DNA of 59,586 nt from Caldilineaceae bacterium (GTDB taxonomy: Bacteria; Chloroflexota; Anaerolineae; Caldilineales; Caldilineaceae), in contig JAJEBF010000015.1 of the NCBI GenBank assembly GCA_022824025.1, positions 1 to 59,586 of the forward strand, read 5' to 3'. Below the pieces are notes generated by a model, which was not told the DNA's origin, did no database searches, and was given only the letters and a program-made list of their open reading frames with translations. Position numbers and translations under genes: made by a program. This document shows positions 1 to 7,779 of the stretch, in pieces (the first letter of the stretch is position 1; each line of letters opens with the position of its first letter).

Positions 1-140
1 AAGTGTTCAACCAGTGATACGACCTTTCTATCCGCCATGAGCCCCCCCTTGTCTGGTGAAAGGACTCTCAATCGTATCAAATCGTTTCTATTCCGTCATC
101 TTACCCACTTTTCAACCCAATTTAGATGCGATTGCCCTGC

Positions 141-159
141 CACTGACCACTGCCTACTA
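141..159. repeat. Dispersed CAGTG-type repeat, partial copy
   Basis: The minus strand reads TAGTAGGCAGTGGTCAGTG here. It shares the CAGTGGTCAGTG core with copies near 9673, 22052, 23799 and 37919. It lies upstream of the first gene and outside any coding frame. The function is unknown. Confidence 0.45.
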
Positions 160-179
160 CCCTTTCCCCCACTCCATGC

Positions 180-185
180 TATAAT
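180..185 (+). promoter_or_regulatory. -10 box of a probably leaderless promoter
   Basis: A perfect TATAAT sits only 8 bases upstream of the ATG at 194, so transcription would start within a base or two of the start codon. No Shine-Dalgarno sequence precedes the ATG, which fits a leaderless message. No good -35 box is visible. Confidence 0.5.
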
Positions 186-193
186 GCCGTCCC

Positions 194-877
194 ATGCAAA
201 AACAGCGCATTGCGTCAGCCGACCCGCTCGACGACCACCGCGACTGGCGCCAATCAGATTGGGCCTCCGACGTCGATGACGGCTGGTTCTGGCAGCTTAT
301 CCGCGGGCGGAGGTCCGTCCGCCGCTACCTGCCCGACCCGGTCGAGCGGCCGCTGCTGGAACAACTGCTGACCGCCGCAATCTGGGCGCCTTCGGCCCAC
401 AACCGCCAGCCCTGGCGCTTCTGCGTTGTCACCACCGATCAGACCAAGCAGGCGTTGAGCGACCGCATGGGCGCGCGCTGGCGCTCCGACCTGAGCGCCG
501 ACGGCGTCGACGAAGCGATCATTGAGCGCCGTGTGCGCATCAGCCACGCACGCATCACCGGCGCGCCGGCCCTGGTGGCCGTCTCCCTCTCCCTCGAAGG
601 CATGGACGACTACCCGGACCCGCGCCGCCAGGAGGCCGAATGGCTTATGGCCGTGCAAAGCACCGCCCTGTCCTGCCAGAATCTGCTCCTGGCCGCGCAC
701 CGTTACGGCCTCGCCGCCTGCTGGATGTGCGCGCCCCTGTTCGTGCCCGACCTGGTGCGCGATGTCCTCGACCTGCCTGAAAGCTGGCATCCCCAGGCGC
801 TGATCACCCTCGGCTACGCCGCCGAAGAAAAGCAGCGGGAGCGGCTGCCGCTGGCCGAACGGGTAACCTGGCGCTGA
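194..877 (+). CDS. Nitroreductase-family flavoprotein of the F420 locus
   Basis: This 227-aa protein has the FMN-binding nitroreductase fold. The flavin-binding 'RRSVRRY' segment is near residues 40-46, '[13 protein letters not shown]' near 66-78, and the conserved C-terminal 'LITLGYAAE' near 205. It lies 40 bases before cofD on the same strand. In mycobacteria the C-terminal domain of FbiB has this fold and reduces the dehydro-F420 intermediate, and free-standing versions are known. I infer the same job here. No CofE-type F420:glutamate ligase is visible in the window. The ATG was chosen because a TATAAT box lies just upstream. A generic nitroreductase role is the alternative. Confidence 0.8.
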   Translation: MQKQRIASADPLDDHRDWRQSDWASDVDDGWFWQLIRGRRSVRRYLPDPVERPLLEQLLTAAIWAPSAHNRQPWRFCVVTTDQTKQALSDRMGARWRSDLSADGVDEAIIERRVRISHARITGAPALVAVSLSLEGMDDYPDPRRQEAEWLMAVQSTALSCQNLLLAAHRYGLAACWMCAPLFVPDLVRDVLDLPESWHPQALITLGYAAEEKQRERLPLAERVTWR

Positions 878-917
878 ACCGCGCACTACACAACTCTCAA
901 CCAGAAGAACGTGTCCA

Positions 918-1877
918 ATGGCCCCCAAACACGAAATTCCGTCCCCGGTCGTGGCTCTGGCCGGCGGCGTCGGCGGCGCAAAACTCGCGGCCGGCCTGCA
1001 GGCAACCCTGCCTCCCGGCGCGCTCACCGTCATCGTCAACACCGGCGACGACTTCGAACACTGGGGCCTCACCATCTGCCCCGACATCGACACAGTCCTC
1101 TACGGGCTGGCCGGCGTCAACAACCCGCAGACCGGCTGGGGCCGCGCCGGCGAAACCTGGGGCGTGCTGACCGAAACGGAGCGTCTCGGCGGCGAGGCAT
1201 GGTTCCGTCTCGGCGACAAGGACCTCGCGCTCCATCTGCTCCGCAACCGGTGGCTGAACGAAGGCGCCACCCTCACCGAAACTGCCGACCGCCTGCGCCG
1301 AGCCCTGGCCGTGCCCTCCCGGATCCTGCCAATGTGCAACCAGCCGGTGCGCACCCTCGTGCATACCGACGAAGGCGATCTCCCCTTCCAGGACTATTTC
1401 GTGCGCCGCCGCTGCGAACCGACCTTCCGCGGTCTCACCTTCGTCGGCGCCGGCAAGGCGACGCTATCCCCCGAAGTGGCCGAGTCGCTGCGCGCCGCCG
1501 CGCAGATCATCATCTGCCCCAGCAACCCCTACCTGAGCGTCGACCCGATCCTGGCGGTGCCCGGCCTCAAAGAGACGATCCAAGCCAGCGCCGCGCCGGT
1601 GGTGGCGGTCAGCCCCATTGTAGGCGGGCGCGCGCTCAAAGGGCCGGCAGCCAAGATGATGCGCGAAATGGGCTATCTGGAGCACCTGCCGCTCACCATC
1701 GTCGAGCACTACGCCGGTCTGCTCGACGGCTTCATCCTCGACCAGCAGGACCGGGCCGAGCAAAGCCGGCTTCCCCTGCCGTCGCTGGCGACCGACACCA
1801 TCATGACCGGCCTGCCCTCCAAACAACGCCTGGCCGCGGAGGTCCTGCAGTTCGGCCGGTCGCTCATGGCTGGCTGA
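918..1877 (+). CDS. cofD: 2-phospho-L-lactate transferase CofD
   Basis: CofD moves a phospholactyl-type group from an activated guanosine donor to the deazaflavin Fo, forming (dehydro-)F420-0 in the cytoplasm. This 319-aa protein has normal family length. It opens with the diagnostic nucleotide-binding segment 'ALAGGVGGAKLAAGL' near residues 13-27, followed by 'VNTGDDFEHWGL' and 'CPDIDTVLYGLAG'. The later 'CPSNPYLSVDPIL' and 'VAVSPIVGGRALKGPA' are also CofD signatures. It follows the nitroreductase-like gene, and cofC lies about 7 kb downstream on the same strand. The accessory genes between them look inserted into a formerly compact F420 cluster. Confidence 0.95.
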   Translation: MAPKHEIPSPVVALAGGVGGAKLAAGLQATLPPGALTVIVNTGDDFEHWGLTICPDIDTVLYGLAGVNNPQTGWGRAGETWGVLTETERLGGEAWFRLGDKDLALHLLRNRWLNEGATLTETADRLRRALAVPSRILPMCNQPVRTLVHTDEGDLPFQDYFVRRRCEPTFRGLTFVGAGKATLSPEVAESLRAAAQIIICPSNPYLSVDPILAVPGLKETIQASAAPVVAVSPIVGGRALKGPAAKMMREMGYLEHLPLTIVEHYAGLLDGFILDQQDRAEQSRLPLPSLATDTIMTGLPSKQRLAAEVLQFGRSLMAG

Positions 1878-1925
1878 TTTCGTTTTCTGCAAGTTGATCA
1901 ACTGTTGAGAGGTGAATGGGGTTAT

Positions 1926-4835
1926 ATGCCGCACCAGACCGAACCGAGCGTCAACAACGCAATGGGAACACTGCTGGGGGCTATGCTGCCTCGTAGCGAA
2001 GTGCGCTCGGAGAACACACAAGCCATTTACGGACACCCGGGCCTGAGGCCCGACATCCTGATCACAGCGCCCGGCCGCGCGCCCGTTGTTATCGAGGCCG
2101 AGTACATGCCCGCCGCCGGCGTCGAAGCGGAAGCGAAGGACCGCCTTGGGCATAAGACCACTGCCTACCATCGCGTCATCGAGGCCGCCATCGCCCTCCG
2201 CTACCCGGACGAAATAGGCGACGCGCAGGACCTCTCCGCTGCCCTTTCTGATGCCTGTCTGTCATACTGCGTCTTCACCGAGAACGACGGCGCCAGCCGT
2301 TTCCCTGAGACCGGCTGGCTGGACGGCTCTGTTGACGACCTGGCCGACATGGTTCGCCTAATCTCAGTTCCGCAGCACGCCGTTGATCGGGCTACAGAAA
2401 TCCTGCAGGAGGGCATCGACGGCGCCGCCAAAATCCTCGACGAACTGGACCGTACCCGCCCCGGCATCACAAAATCAATCGCCAATCTGTTGGGGATGGC
2501 CAACGTGCGCCAAACCCGCCGCATGGCCTGCGCCATCATCGCCAACGCCCTCGTATTCCACGATCAGATCGCCGGCATGCACGCCCGCATCAAGTCTCTT
2601 GCGCACGCCTGCGGCGACAATGTGGACAATCCGCAGGGAGAAGTGCTGGCAGCCTGGACCGCTATACTCAATATCAACTACTGGCCCATCTTTTCTATCG
2701 CCAAGGATATCCTCGAGCATCTGGACTCCGCCGACGCGGCCCGAATACTGCGGCGTCTGCGGAATACGGCCCAGGGCGTCAACGCCACCGGTGTCGAAAA
2801 TGCCCATGACCTCACCGGCCGCATCTTCCAGCGGCTCATCGCCGACCGCAAATACCTGGCCACCTTCTACACCCTGCCAGCTTCCGCCGCACTGCTTGCG
2901 CGGCTCGCCGTCGCCAAGCTGGAAGGCGTGGACTGGTCGAACGCCGAGGAAATCGGCAAGCTGCGAATCGGTGACTTTGCCTGTGGCACCGGCGCGCTGC
3001 TCTCCGCCGTCTACGAGCAGATCGCCGCCCGCCACGAGCGCGCCGGGGGCGACGGCAGCAAACTGCACAAAGTGATGATGGAGGAGGTTCTCTACGGCTG
3101 CGACGTCATGCCGTCAGCTATTCATATCACCGGTGCAACATTGTCAGGCGTTGAACCGGCCGTCGGTTTTACCAACTCTCGTCTCTACACCATGCCTTAC
3201 GGCCGCCAAAGGGACGGCGGCGTGATGATTGGCTCGCTTGAGCTGCTTCAGTCTTCCAGGGTGCAGACGCTGTTCAACATCAGTGATCCGGCCTTGCGTA
3301 CCGGCAGCGCGGGCGAAGAGACGGCTGCACAGGTCAGCACCGAGGTACCCGATTCCGGCTTTGACCTGGTAATAATGAACCCGCCCTTCACCAGCGCCAC
3401 CAACCACGAAGGCGCGCACGCCGACATCACCAATCCCGCCTTCGCTGCATTCGACGCGACTGATGCTGACCAGAAGGAGATGGGGCTGAAGGCCAACAGG
3501 CTGGCGAAAGACACTTGCTATCACGGTAACGCCGGCATTGCCTCCGCCTTTGCTGCGCTGGCCCATAAGAAGCTAAAGCCCGGCGGCGTCCTGGCGCTGG
3601 TTCTTCCCCTGTCAGCAAGTGCTGGTCTGTCCTGGCAGGGTTTCCGCAAAATGCTAGCGGACCATTACACTGGGTTGACTGTGCTATCCATAGCTGCCGC
3701 TGACAACGATGACCTGTCCTTCTCCTCAGACACGGGAATGGCTGAATGCCTGGTTGTCGCCCGCAGGCTCAGAGTGGACGAACCGCCCGATGACGCTAGC
3801 TGTTTCATATCTCTCAGCCATACTCCACAGGGGTTTGCTCACGCGAGCGCACTGGCAAGAAAGGCGTTTGACAGTAATCGGATCAGACGCATTCAGGACG
3901 GGCCCTACGGGGCTACGCCCCTGACGGTCGGGCAACAACTGACTGGAAAAATGATCAGCGCGCCGCGCGTTCCAGGCGGTTCAAGCTGGGGCGCCGTGCG
4001 TATGTCCGACTTCTCAGTTGCTCAGACCGCATACGCCCTGTCCCAATCCAGGTTGTGGCTTCCTGGGAACGAATCCTCAGTTGAGCTAAAGATGGCGGAG
4101 CTTGGATATGTAGGCAAACTCGGCTTCTTGGATCGCGACATAAACGGCCCGGCCCCCAGAGGGCCCTTTGACTTTGACAAGGTGCCTCCAAGTGCCACGG
4201 CCACCTACCCCGCCTTGTGGAATCACGACGCAAAAAATGAGACCCGCATGGTCTGCTCTCCCGATTCTCAGCTGCAGGTAAGGCAGGGCATGGAGGGCAA
4301 AGCGGCCGATGTTTGGGCCACTTCCAGCCGGGCGCATGTCAACCGCGATTTCCGATTTACTTCTCAGCCTCTGACTGTTGCCTTTACCGAGCAGGCAAGC
4401 ATTGGTGGTCGAGCTTGGCCGAATGTGATATTCGATGACAGACGGTTTGACTATGCCTTCTCAATTTGGGGCAACAGCACGTTGGGCCTGCTATGCTATT
4501 GGTGGCATTCAAATCGTCAGCATGCAGGCAGGGGAACGACCACAATAAGGGCAGTGCCTTTCCTCCCCTCACTGGACTTTCGCTGCCTTACAGACGAGCA
4601 ATTGCTCTTTGCTGAGACGATTTTCGAGGAGTTCCGAGACAAGGAACTGGAGCCCGCCTACCTTGCCGACGCCGACCCCAACCGCGCCCTCCTGGACCGG
4701 CGCGTCATCTGCGATCTCCTGGACTTCGGCGAGGAGATCTACCAGGCCGTCCGCCTTCTTTCCGCCAAATGGTGCGCCGAGCCGTCAGTCCACGGCGGGA
4801 AGAAGCGCCCTAAGGGTGCCGATCTGGTAGTCTAA
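1926..4835 (+). CDS. N6-adenine DNA methyltransferase with nuclease-like N-terminus (type IIG-like)
   Basis: The protein is about 969 aa. It carries the SAM-binding motif I 'DFACGTGALL' near residue 350 and the catalytic motif IV 'IMNPPF' near residue 485, as in gamma-class N6-adenine methyltransferases. The first 80 residues include 'RPDILITA' and 'PVVIEAEY', which resemble a PD-(D/E)xK nuclease core, although the usual lysine is replaced (E-A-E). The C-terminal 350 residues could be a target-recognition region. The likely role is self-contained restriction-modification, or an orphan methylase. No separate S or R subunit is adjacent. The ATG at 1926 is preceded by GAGAGGTG; a TTG seven codons upstream is possible. 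It starts 48 bases after cofD. Confidence 0.8.
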   Translation: MPHQTEPSVNNAMGTLLGAMLPRSEVRSENTQAIYGHPGLRPDILITAPGRAPVVIEAEYMPAAGVEAEAKDRLGHKTTAYHRVIEAAIALRYPDEIGDAQDLSAALSDACLSYCVFTENDGASRFPETGWLDGSVDDLADMVRLISVPQHAVDRATEILQEGIDGAAKILDELDRTRPGITKSIANLLGMANVRQTRRMACAIIANALVFHDQIAGMHARIKSLAHACGDNVDNPQGEVLAAWTAILNINYWPIFSIAKDILEHLDSADAARILRRLRNTAQGVNATGVENAHDLTGRIFQRLIADRKYLATFYTLPASAALLARLAVAKLEGVDWSNAEEIGKLRIGDFACGTGALLSAVYEQIAARHERAGGDGSKLHKVMMEEVLYGCDVMPSAIHITGATLSGVEPAVGFTNSRLYTMPYGRQRDGGVMIGSLELLQSSRVQTLFNISDPALRTGSAGEETAAQVSTEVPDSGFDLVIMNPPFTSATNHEGAHADITNPAFAAFDATDADQKEMGLKANRLAKDTCYHGNAGIASAFAALAHKKLKPGGVLALVLPLSASAGLSWQGFRKMLADHYTGLTVLSIAAADNDDLSFSSDTGMAECLVVARRLRVDEPPDDASCFISLSHTPQGFAHASALARKAFDSNRIRRIQDGPYGATPLTVGQQLTGKMISAPRVPGGSSWGAVRMSDFSVAQTAYALSQSRLWLPGNESSVELKMAELGYVGKLGFLDRDINGPAPRGPFDFDKVPPSATATYPALWNHDAKNETRMVCSPDSQLQVRQGMEGKAADVWATSSRAHVNRDFRFTSQPLTVAFTEQASIGGRAWPNVIFDDRRFDYAFSIWGNSTLGLLCYWWHSNRQHAGRGTTTIRAVPFLPSLDFRCLTDEQLLFAETIFEEFRDKELEPAYLADADPNRALLDRRVICDLLDFGEEIYQAVRLLSAKWCAEPSVHGGKKRPKGADLVV

Positions 4836-5180
4836 TGGCGTTTCCACTATACTTTGACCCTAAGACCGTCCCTCCGCCCGATTGGTGATTTACTCCAATT
4901 CTTACACCTTAGCTTGCGGTCCAGCTTTTGGGGCCCACTTCACTCTTGCCAAGCACGGGAGGGAAGGCAGCTTGACCTGCCCGAATTCTCAATCGATTCC
5001 GGCTTCGAATCCGGCCACTTTATCGTCGCGGTGGCTCTTACGCACGATGGGGAAGTCCTGGTTGCCCGACTCGGACACAGTTCGAGTCCGCCCAAACTTG
5101 CCTAACTGTCCCGCCCCATTCAGCCAGTTTGCGACCCGTGTAGTGAACTGCTGAACACGCATGTCGGCCCGGAGAAGACC
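4836..5180. other. Intergenic stretch, nothing recognised
   Basis: These 345 bases between the methyltransferase and the next gene contain two overlapping open frames of about 80-90 codons with no recognisable motif or convincing start. A tRNA T-arm-like string near 5085 has no matching acceptor or anticodon arm. I see no supported gene here. Confidence 0.4.
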
Positions 5181-6152
5181 ATGAGAGACTATCTAAAAAA
5201 CTGGATAAGACAATCAAGACCACCCTATAGCGACGAATGCTTGATTTGGGGCTGGCCTGAATCAACGATTACCGAATTGTGGAAACCCACAGGACCTCAG
5301 TCATATGAACTTCGAGGGCATCTTGTGAATTCTAAACGTGCCGGTGGCTTTTATGTTCTGTGGCGAGAAACAGCAACTCTCTTAGAGGAACTTGACAGTG
5401 CGCAACGAGCAAAACTTACAAGCTGGCTCATCGATCAAAGAACACAAGGCGACCCTGCGCCAGAAATTACCCCTGACGCGGCCCAATACGCTACTCAAAT
5501 TCCCAGGCTTCAAGTACATGAACGAGCCGAACGACTGCTCAAGTGTCTCGCAAACCAAACCGACACTATTGGCATCGGCGTAACTGTTCGGCAGGACACG
5601 CCACTCCCTTATGCTTGGTCCGAATCTACCAAATGGGAGGAGGTTCTGTACCTTTTCAACTACCTCCGTGAAAATGAATGGATACTCCCCGGCGGTGTCA
5701 TATCGGTCGCGGGCTACAATAAGATCGCAGAACTTCTAACTACGCCTGATTCCTCCCAAGTGTTCGTGGCAATGTGGTTCGATCCCGAAGTGAAACAGAT
5801 TTACGATCAAGGAATCGCTCCAGCCGTGGAAGCAGCAGGCTATACTCCCTTTCGAATTGACCAAGGAAACTTCCTCGGCAAAATAGACGACCAAATCATC
5901 GCCGAAATTCGCCGGTCACGCTTCCTGATCGCCGACATGACCCACGGCGACCAAGGCGCAAGGGGTGGCGTCTATTTCGAAGCAGGTTTTGCCCTCGGAC
6001 TCGGTTTACCCGTGATCTACACGTGCCGGTCTGACATGTTTGACGAACTCCACTTCGATACAAGACAATACCCTCACATCGGTTGGACCAAAGACGCAAT
6101 CGAAACGTTCCGCCAAAACCTCGAAAACAGAATCCGAGCGTCCATTGCCTAG
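5181..6152 (+). CDS. Protein with C-terminal nucleoside 2-deoxyribosyltransferase-like domain
   Basis: This 323-aa protein has two parts. Residues 1-190 are not recognised. Residues 195-320 form a Rossmann-like domain of the nucleoside deoxyribosyltransferase/SLOG/TIR-like group: 'FVAMWFDPEV' as the first strand, 'IDDQIIAEIRRSRFLIADMT' in the middle, and 'YFEAGFALGLGLPVIYTCR' with the probable catalytic Glu near residue 266. Such domains cleave nucleotide N-glycosidic bonds and occur as effectors or sensors in phage-defence and conflict systems. The gene sits beside a DNA methyltransferase and mobile debris, so a defence role is plausible but inferred. Its base composition is less GC-rich than the cof genes, which suggests transfer. 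Confidence 0.7.
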   Translation: MRDYLKNWIRQSRPPYSDECLIWGWPESTITELWKPTGPQSYELRGHLVNSKRAGGFYVLWRETATLLEELDSAQRAKLTSWLIDQRTQGDPAPEITPDAAQYATQIPRLQVHERAERLLKCLANQTDTIGIGVTVRQDTPLPYAWSESTKWEEVLYLFNYLRENEWILPGGVISVAGYNKIAELLTTPDSSQVFVAMWFDPEVKQIYDQGIAPAVEAAGYTPFRIDQGNFLGKIDDQIIAEIRRSRFLIADMTHGDQGARGGVYFEAGFALGLGLPVIYTCRSDMFDELHFDTRQYPHIGWTKDAIETFRQNLENRIRASIA

Positions 6153-6161
6153 ATTTAGAGA

Positions 6162-6184
6162 AACTGTCACATCGCGTGACGGTT
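6162..6184 (+). terminator. Stem-loop after the deoxyribosyltransferase-like gene
   Basis: AACTGTCAC pairs with GTGACGGTT over nine base pairs (one G-U) around the loop ATCGC, starting 10 bases after the stop codon. There is no U-tract, so it is at best a weak terminator. Its right arm abuts the promoter at 6183. Confidence 0.45.
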
Positions 6185-6212
6185 GACTCTGCGCCTACCA
6201 CTGAGATATAAT
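6183..6212 (+). promoter_or_regulatory. Strong sigma-70-type promoter
   Basis: TTGACT (6183-6188) and a perfect TATAAT (6207-6212) are separated by 18 bases. The predicted start near 6219 gives a leader of about 50 bases before the small gene at 6272. The leader contains GAGGAG followed by ATG ACT TCA AAG TGA, and then an ATG-TAG start-stop, just before that gene. Confidence 0.65.
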
Positions 6213-6271
6213 GTGGGCAGTGAGGAGTGGAAATGACTTCAAAGTGAAGAACCCCGAACGATGTAGAAAAC

Positions 6272-6439
6272 GTGACAGAATCACGCCCCCGACGCCCCGT
6301 TGGTCGCCCTCCGCTTGAACTCCCCGAACCCATCCCCGACACGCCAGAAGACATCGCACGGGTCGTGCTGAACACCAAACCCAAGAGACGCGGAGAATGG
6401 CGTTTCGAGAAGCAACGACGGAGAAAAAGCGACAGGTAG
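6272..6439 (+). CDS. 55-aa basic protein with 'GRPP' (AT-hook-like) motif
   Basis: From the only available start (GTG at 6272) the frame encodes 55 residues. They begin with an Arg/Pro-rich part containing 'RPVGRPPLELPEP', continue with 'IPDTPEDIARVVLNT', and end in a very basic tail ('RRGEWRFEKQRRRKSDR'). The 'GRPP' core resembles a minor-groove-binding AT-hook, so DNA binding is possible. Family and function are not recognised. A near-consensus promoter lies 60-90 bases upstream. It may belong with the preceding deoxyribosyltransferase-like gene, perhaps as an antitoxin or regulator, but nothing proves that. Confidence 0.55.
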   Translation: MTESRPRRPVGRPPLELPEPIPDTPEDIARVVLNTKPKRRGEWRFEKQRRRKSDR

Positions 6440-6753
6440 AAGTGGTTGATTTCCCCTCTGTCTACCGCTCATCGTTGCGCTTGGCTACTTAGGTATATAA
6501 GCCCTTTTCAAACGTGGCATTCTGTTCTATTTATGCGGCCATAGAATAATGCTATTCTCGTCTAAAGCGTCCAAACGGGCATGAACACTTGCTATAGCTC
6601 TGTACCCAGAAATGATACTGTTGTCTATCCAAGTGACATAGGTTCCGGTTTGAGGCTTTGACCAACACCTGCCAACGCAGCACACACTACACAGCTACCT
6701 CCAAACAACCACCTCAAACCCGCACTCTGCCGCAAACCCGGGGGGGGCCCGAA
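6440..6753. other. Intergenic stretch with a small hairpin
   Basis: This region of about 310 bases is relatively AT-rich. It holds a short hairpin (AGAATA-atgc-TATTCT) near 6545-6560, and a seven-G run just before the ATG at 6754. No gene is evident. Confidence 0.35.
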
Positions 6754-7101
6754 ATGCAAGGAACTGAAGAACCTGGCGTACTCCAAATCCTACTTGGTTG
6801 TCTATCCATTCCGGTCATAGCCGCCATCTGGTTTTATATCCACTTCAAAAACAAGATTCAGCCCGAAATGAGGCGGCAAGAATTCCAACGCAAAGCAGCC
6901 GGGCGCCATCTTGAGCAACTTCCGGAAAGAAGAAGAATAATTGAAGAGTTACGGAACGAGAGGGCAGAATGGGAGCAAATCGCCTATGTTCTTAATGCCA
7001 ACGGCTTTCGCGAATACACCGGTCAAGAGATCACAAGCGAAAGAGTAAAATCCGAACACGCCCAAATGTTGGCAGAAAAATACGCCAGCCGACGACACTA
7101 G
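6754..7101 (+). CDS. Small single-span membrane protein, unknown
   Basis: From the ATG at 6754 the protein has 115 residues. It has a short N-terminus, one transmembrane helix near residues 10-27 ('ILLGCLSIPVIAAIWFYIHF'), then a charged helical region rich in Arg and Glu ('RRRIIEELRNERAEWEQIAYVLNANGF') that looks like a coiled coil. The latter part, 'EWEQIAYVLNANGFREYTGQEIT', faintly recalls the recombinase-type 'I...LN..G......W....V' pattern, but no catalytic domain is present. Function is unknown. An in-frame TTG at 6658 would add a Thr/Gln-rich extension without membrane or SD features, so I prefer the ATG. Confidence 0.55.
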   Translation: MQGTEEPGVLQILLGCLSIPVIAAIWFYIHFKNKIQPEMRRQEFQRKAAGRHLEQLPERRRIIEELRNERAEWEQIAYVLNANGFREYTGQEITSERVKSEHAQMLAEKYASRRH

Positions 7102-7168
7102 CCAAACACCCCGTCCGCACCGGGGCAGCTACACACCCGCAAAAAACGAGAAGGGAATTAAGTGATTT

Positions 7169-7462
7169 GTGAGCTTGGCCCCAAAAACTGGACCACGAGC
7201 TAAGGTGTATAATGGAGCAATTCTCCAGCCTGTGGAGAGGATATGGCGACATGAAGGGCTAAAGGTGCCTGTGAAGCAGCCGCAGAGAGGGCGTCTGTGG
7301 TTCAATGACGGCTCGTGCGCGCGTCTGCGGCCTGCGTGGAAGGACCATGTGTGGGCCTACGACTTCGTGCATCTGAGGCTCCATGACGGCACAGGGTGCG
7401 GCTGCTGACCGTCATCGACGAATACAGCAGAGAGTGTCTGGCGATTCGTGCTGCGCGCAGCA
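7169..7462 (+). pseudogene. IS3-family transposase (OrfB) remnant
   Basis: The stretch from 7205 encodes 'RIWRHEGLKVPVKQPQRGRL' and then 'WAYDFVHLRLHDG', which match the start of the IS3 OrfB integrase core with its first catalytic Asp. A one-base deletion near 7390 breaks the frame. The other frame continues with 'VRLLTVIDEYSRECLAI', which is the next IS3 segment. Both the N-terminal part and everything after about 7462 are missing. Bases from about 7169 resemble an IS3-type left end (TGAGCTTGGCCCC). This is a dead fragment. Confidence 0.8.
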
Positions 7463-7464
7463 AA

Positions 7465-7649
7465 CGGTCTGCCGATTCCTCCACGAACGGTCGCATCATC
7501 GCTTCCCGCTCTTGACGCACCCGTTCCATAATCTCGTCGAAACTGGCCTCCGGCCTCTCACTCCGCCACGACCACAACCGTTCGTGCATCTCCCCCGCTG
7601 ACTCTTCCAACTCCCCTTGGCTCCTCTTCTGGCTCAGCTTCCGTTCCAT
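7465..7649 (-). pseudogene. 5' fragment of an unrecognised gene cut by IS3 debris
   Basis: On the minus strand an ATG at 7649, preceded by the strong SD-like AGGAAGGGGAGAG, opens a frame of about 62 residues. The frame is highly charged and helical ('MERKLSQKRSQGELEESAGE' at its start, later 'RSERPEASFDEIMERVRQER'). The frame then runs into antisense IS3 sequence at about 7465, so only the head of the gene survives. It resembles the N-terminal helices of some transposase-type proteins, but I cannot assign a family. Confidence 0.5.
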
Positions 7650-7743
7650 CTCACTCTCCCCTTCCTATTCAAATTATCTTCCTATCCCGTCCTATCAGTA
7701 TATCTCACCCCCATTTTGGACTGCACCCCACTATGGTCACCAT

Positions 7744-7772
7744 TTGACAATTCGCCGCGTGTCGTGTATACT
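7744..7772 (+). promoter_or_regulatory. Consensus sigma-70-type promoter upstream of the hairpin RNA
   Basis: TTGACA (7744-7749) and TATACT (7767-7772) are spaced by exactly 17 bases. The predicted start is about 7779, just ahead of the hairpin array at 7838-8024. No gene other than the 13-codon frame follows until 8244. Confidence 0.7.
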
Positions 7773-7779
7773 TATTCTT

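Noticed and set aside
911..1897. Long Arg/Pro-rich frame overlapping cofD on the same strand
   Set aside because: It is the shifted reading of a GC-rich gene; composition is biased and cofD has full family motifs.
5060..5105. tRNA-like T-arm (CAGTTCGAGTCCG) near 5085
   Set aside because: The stem closes a 9-base loop instead of 7, and no acceptor, D or anticodon arm can be drawn around it.
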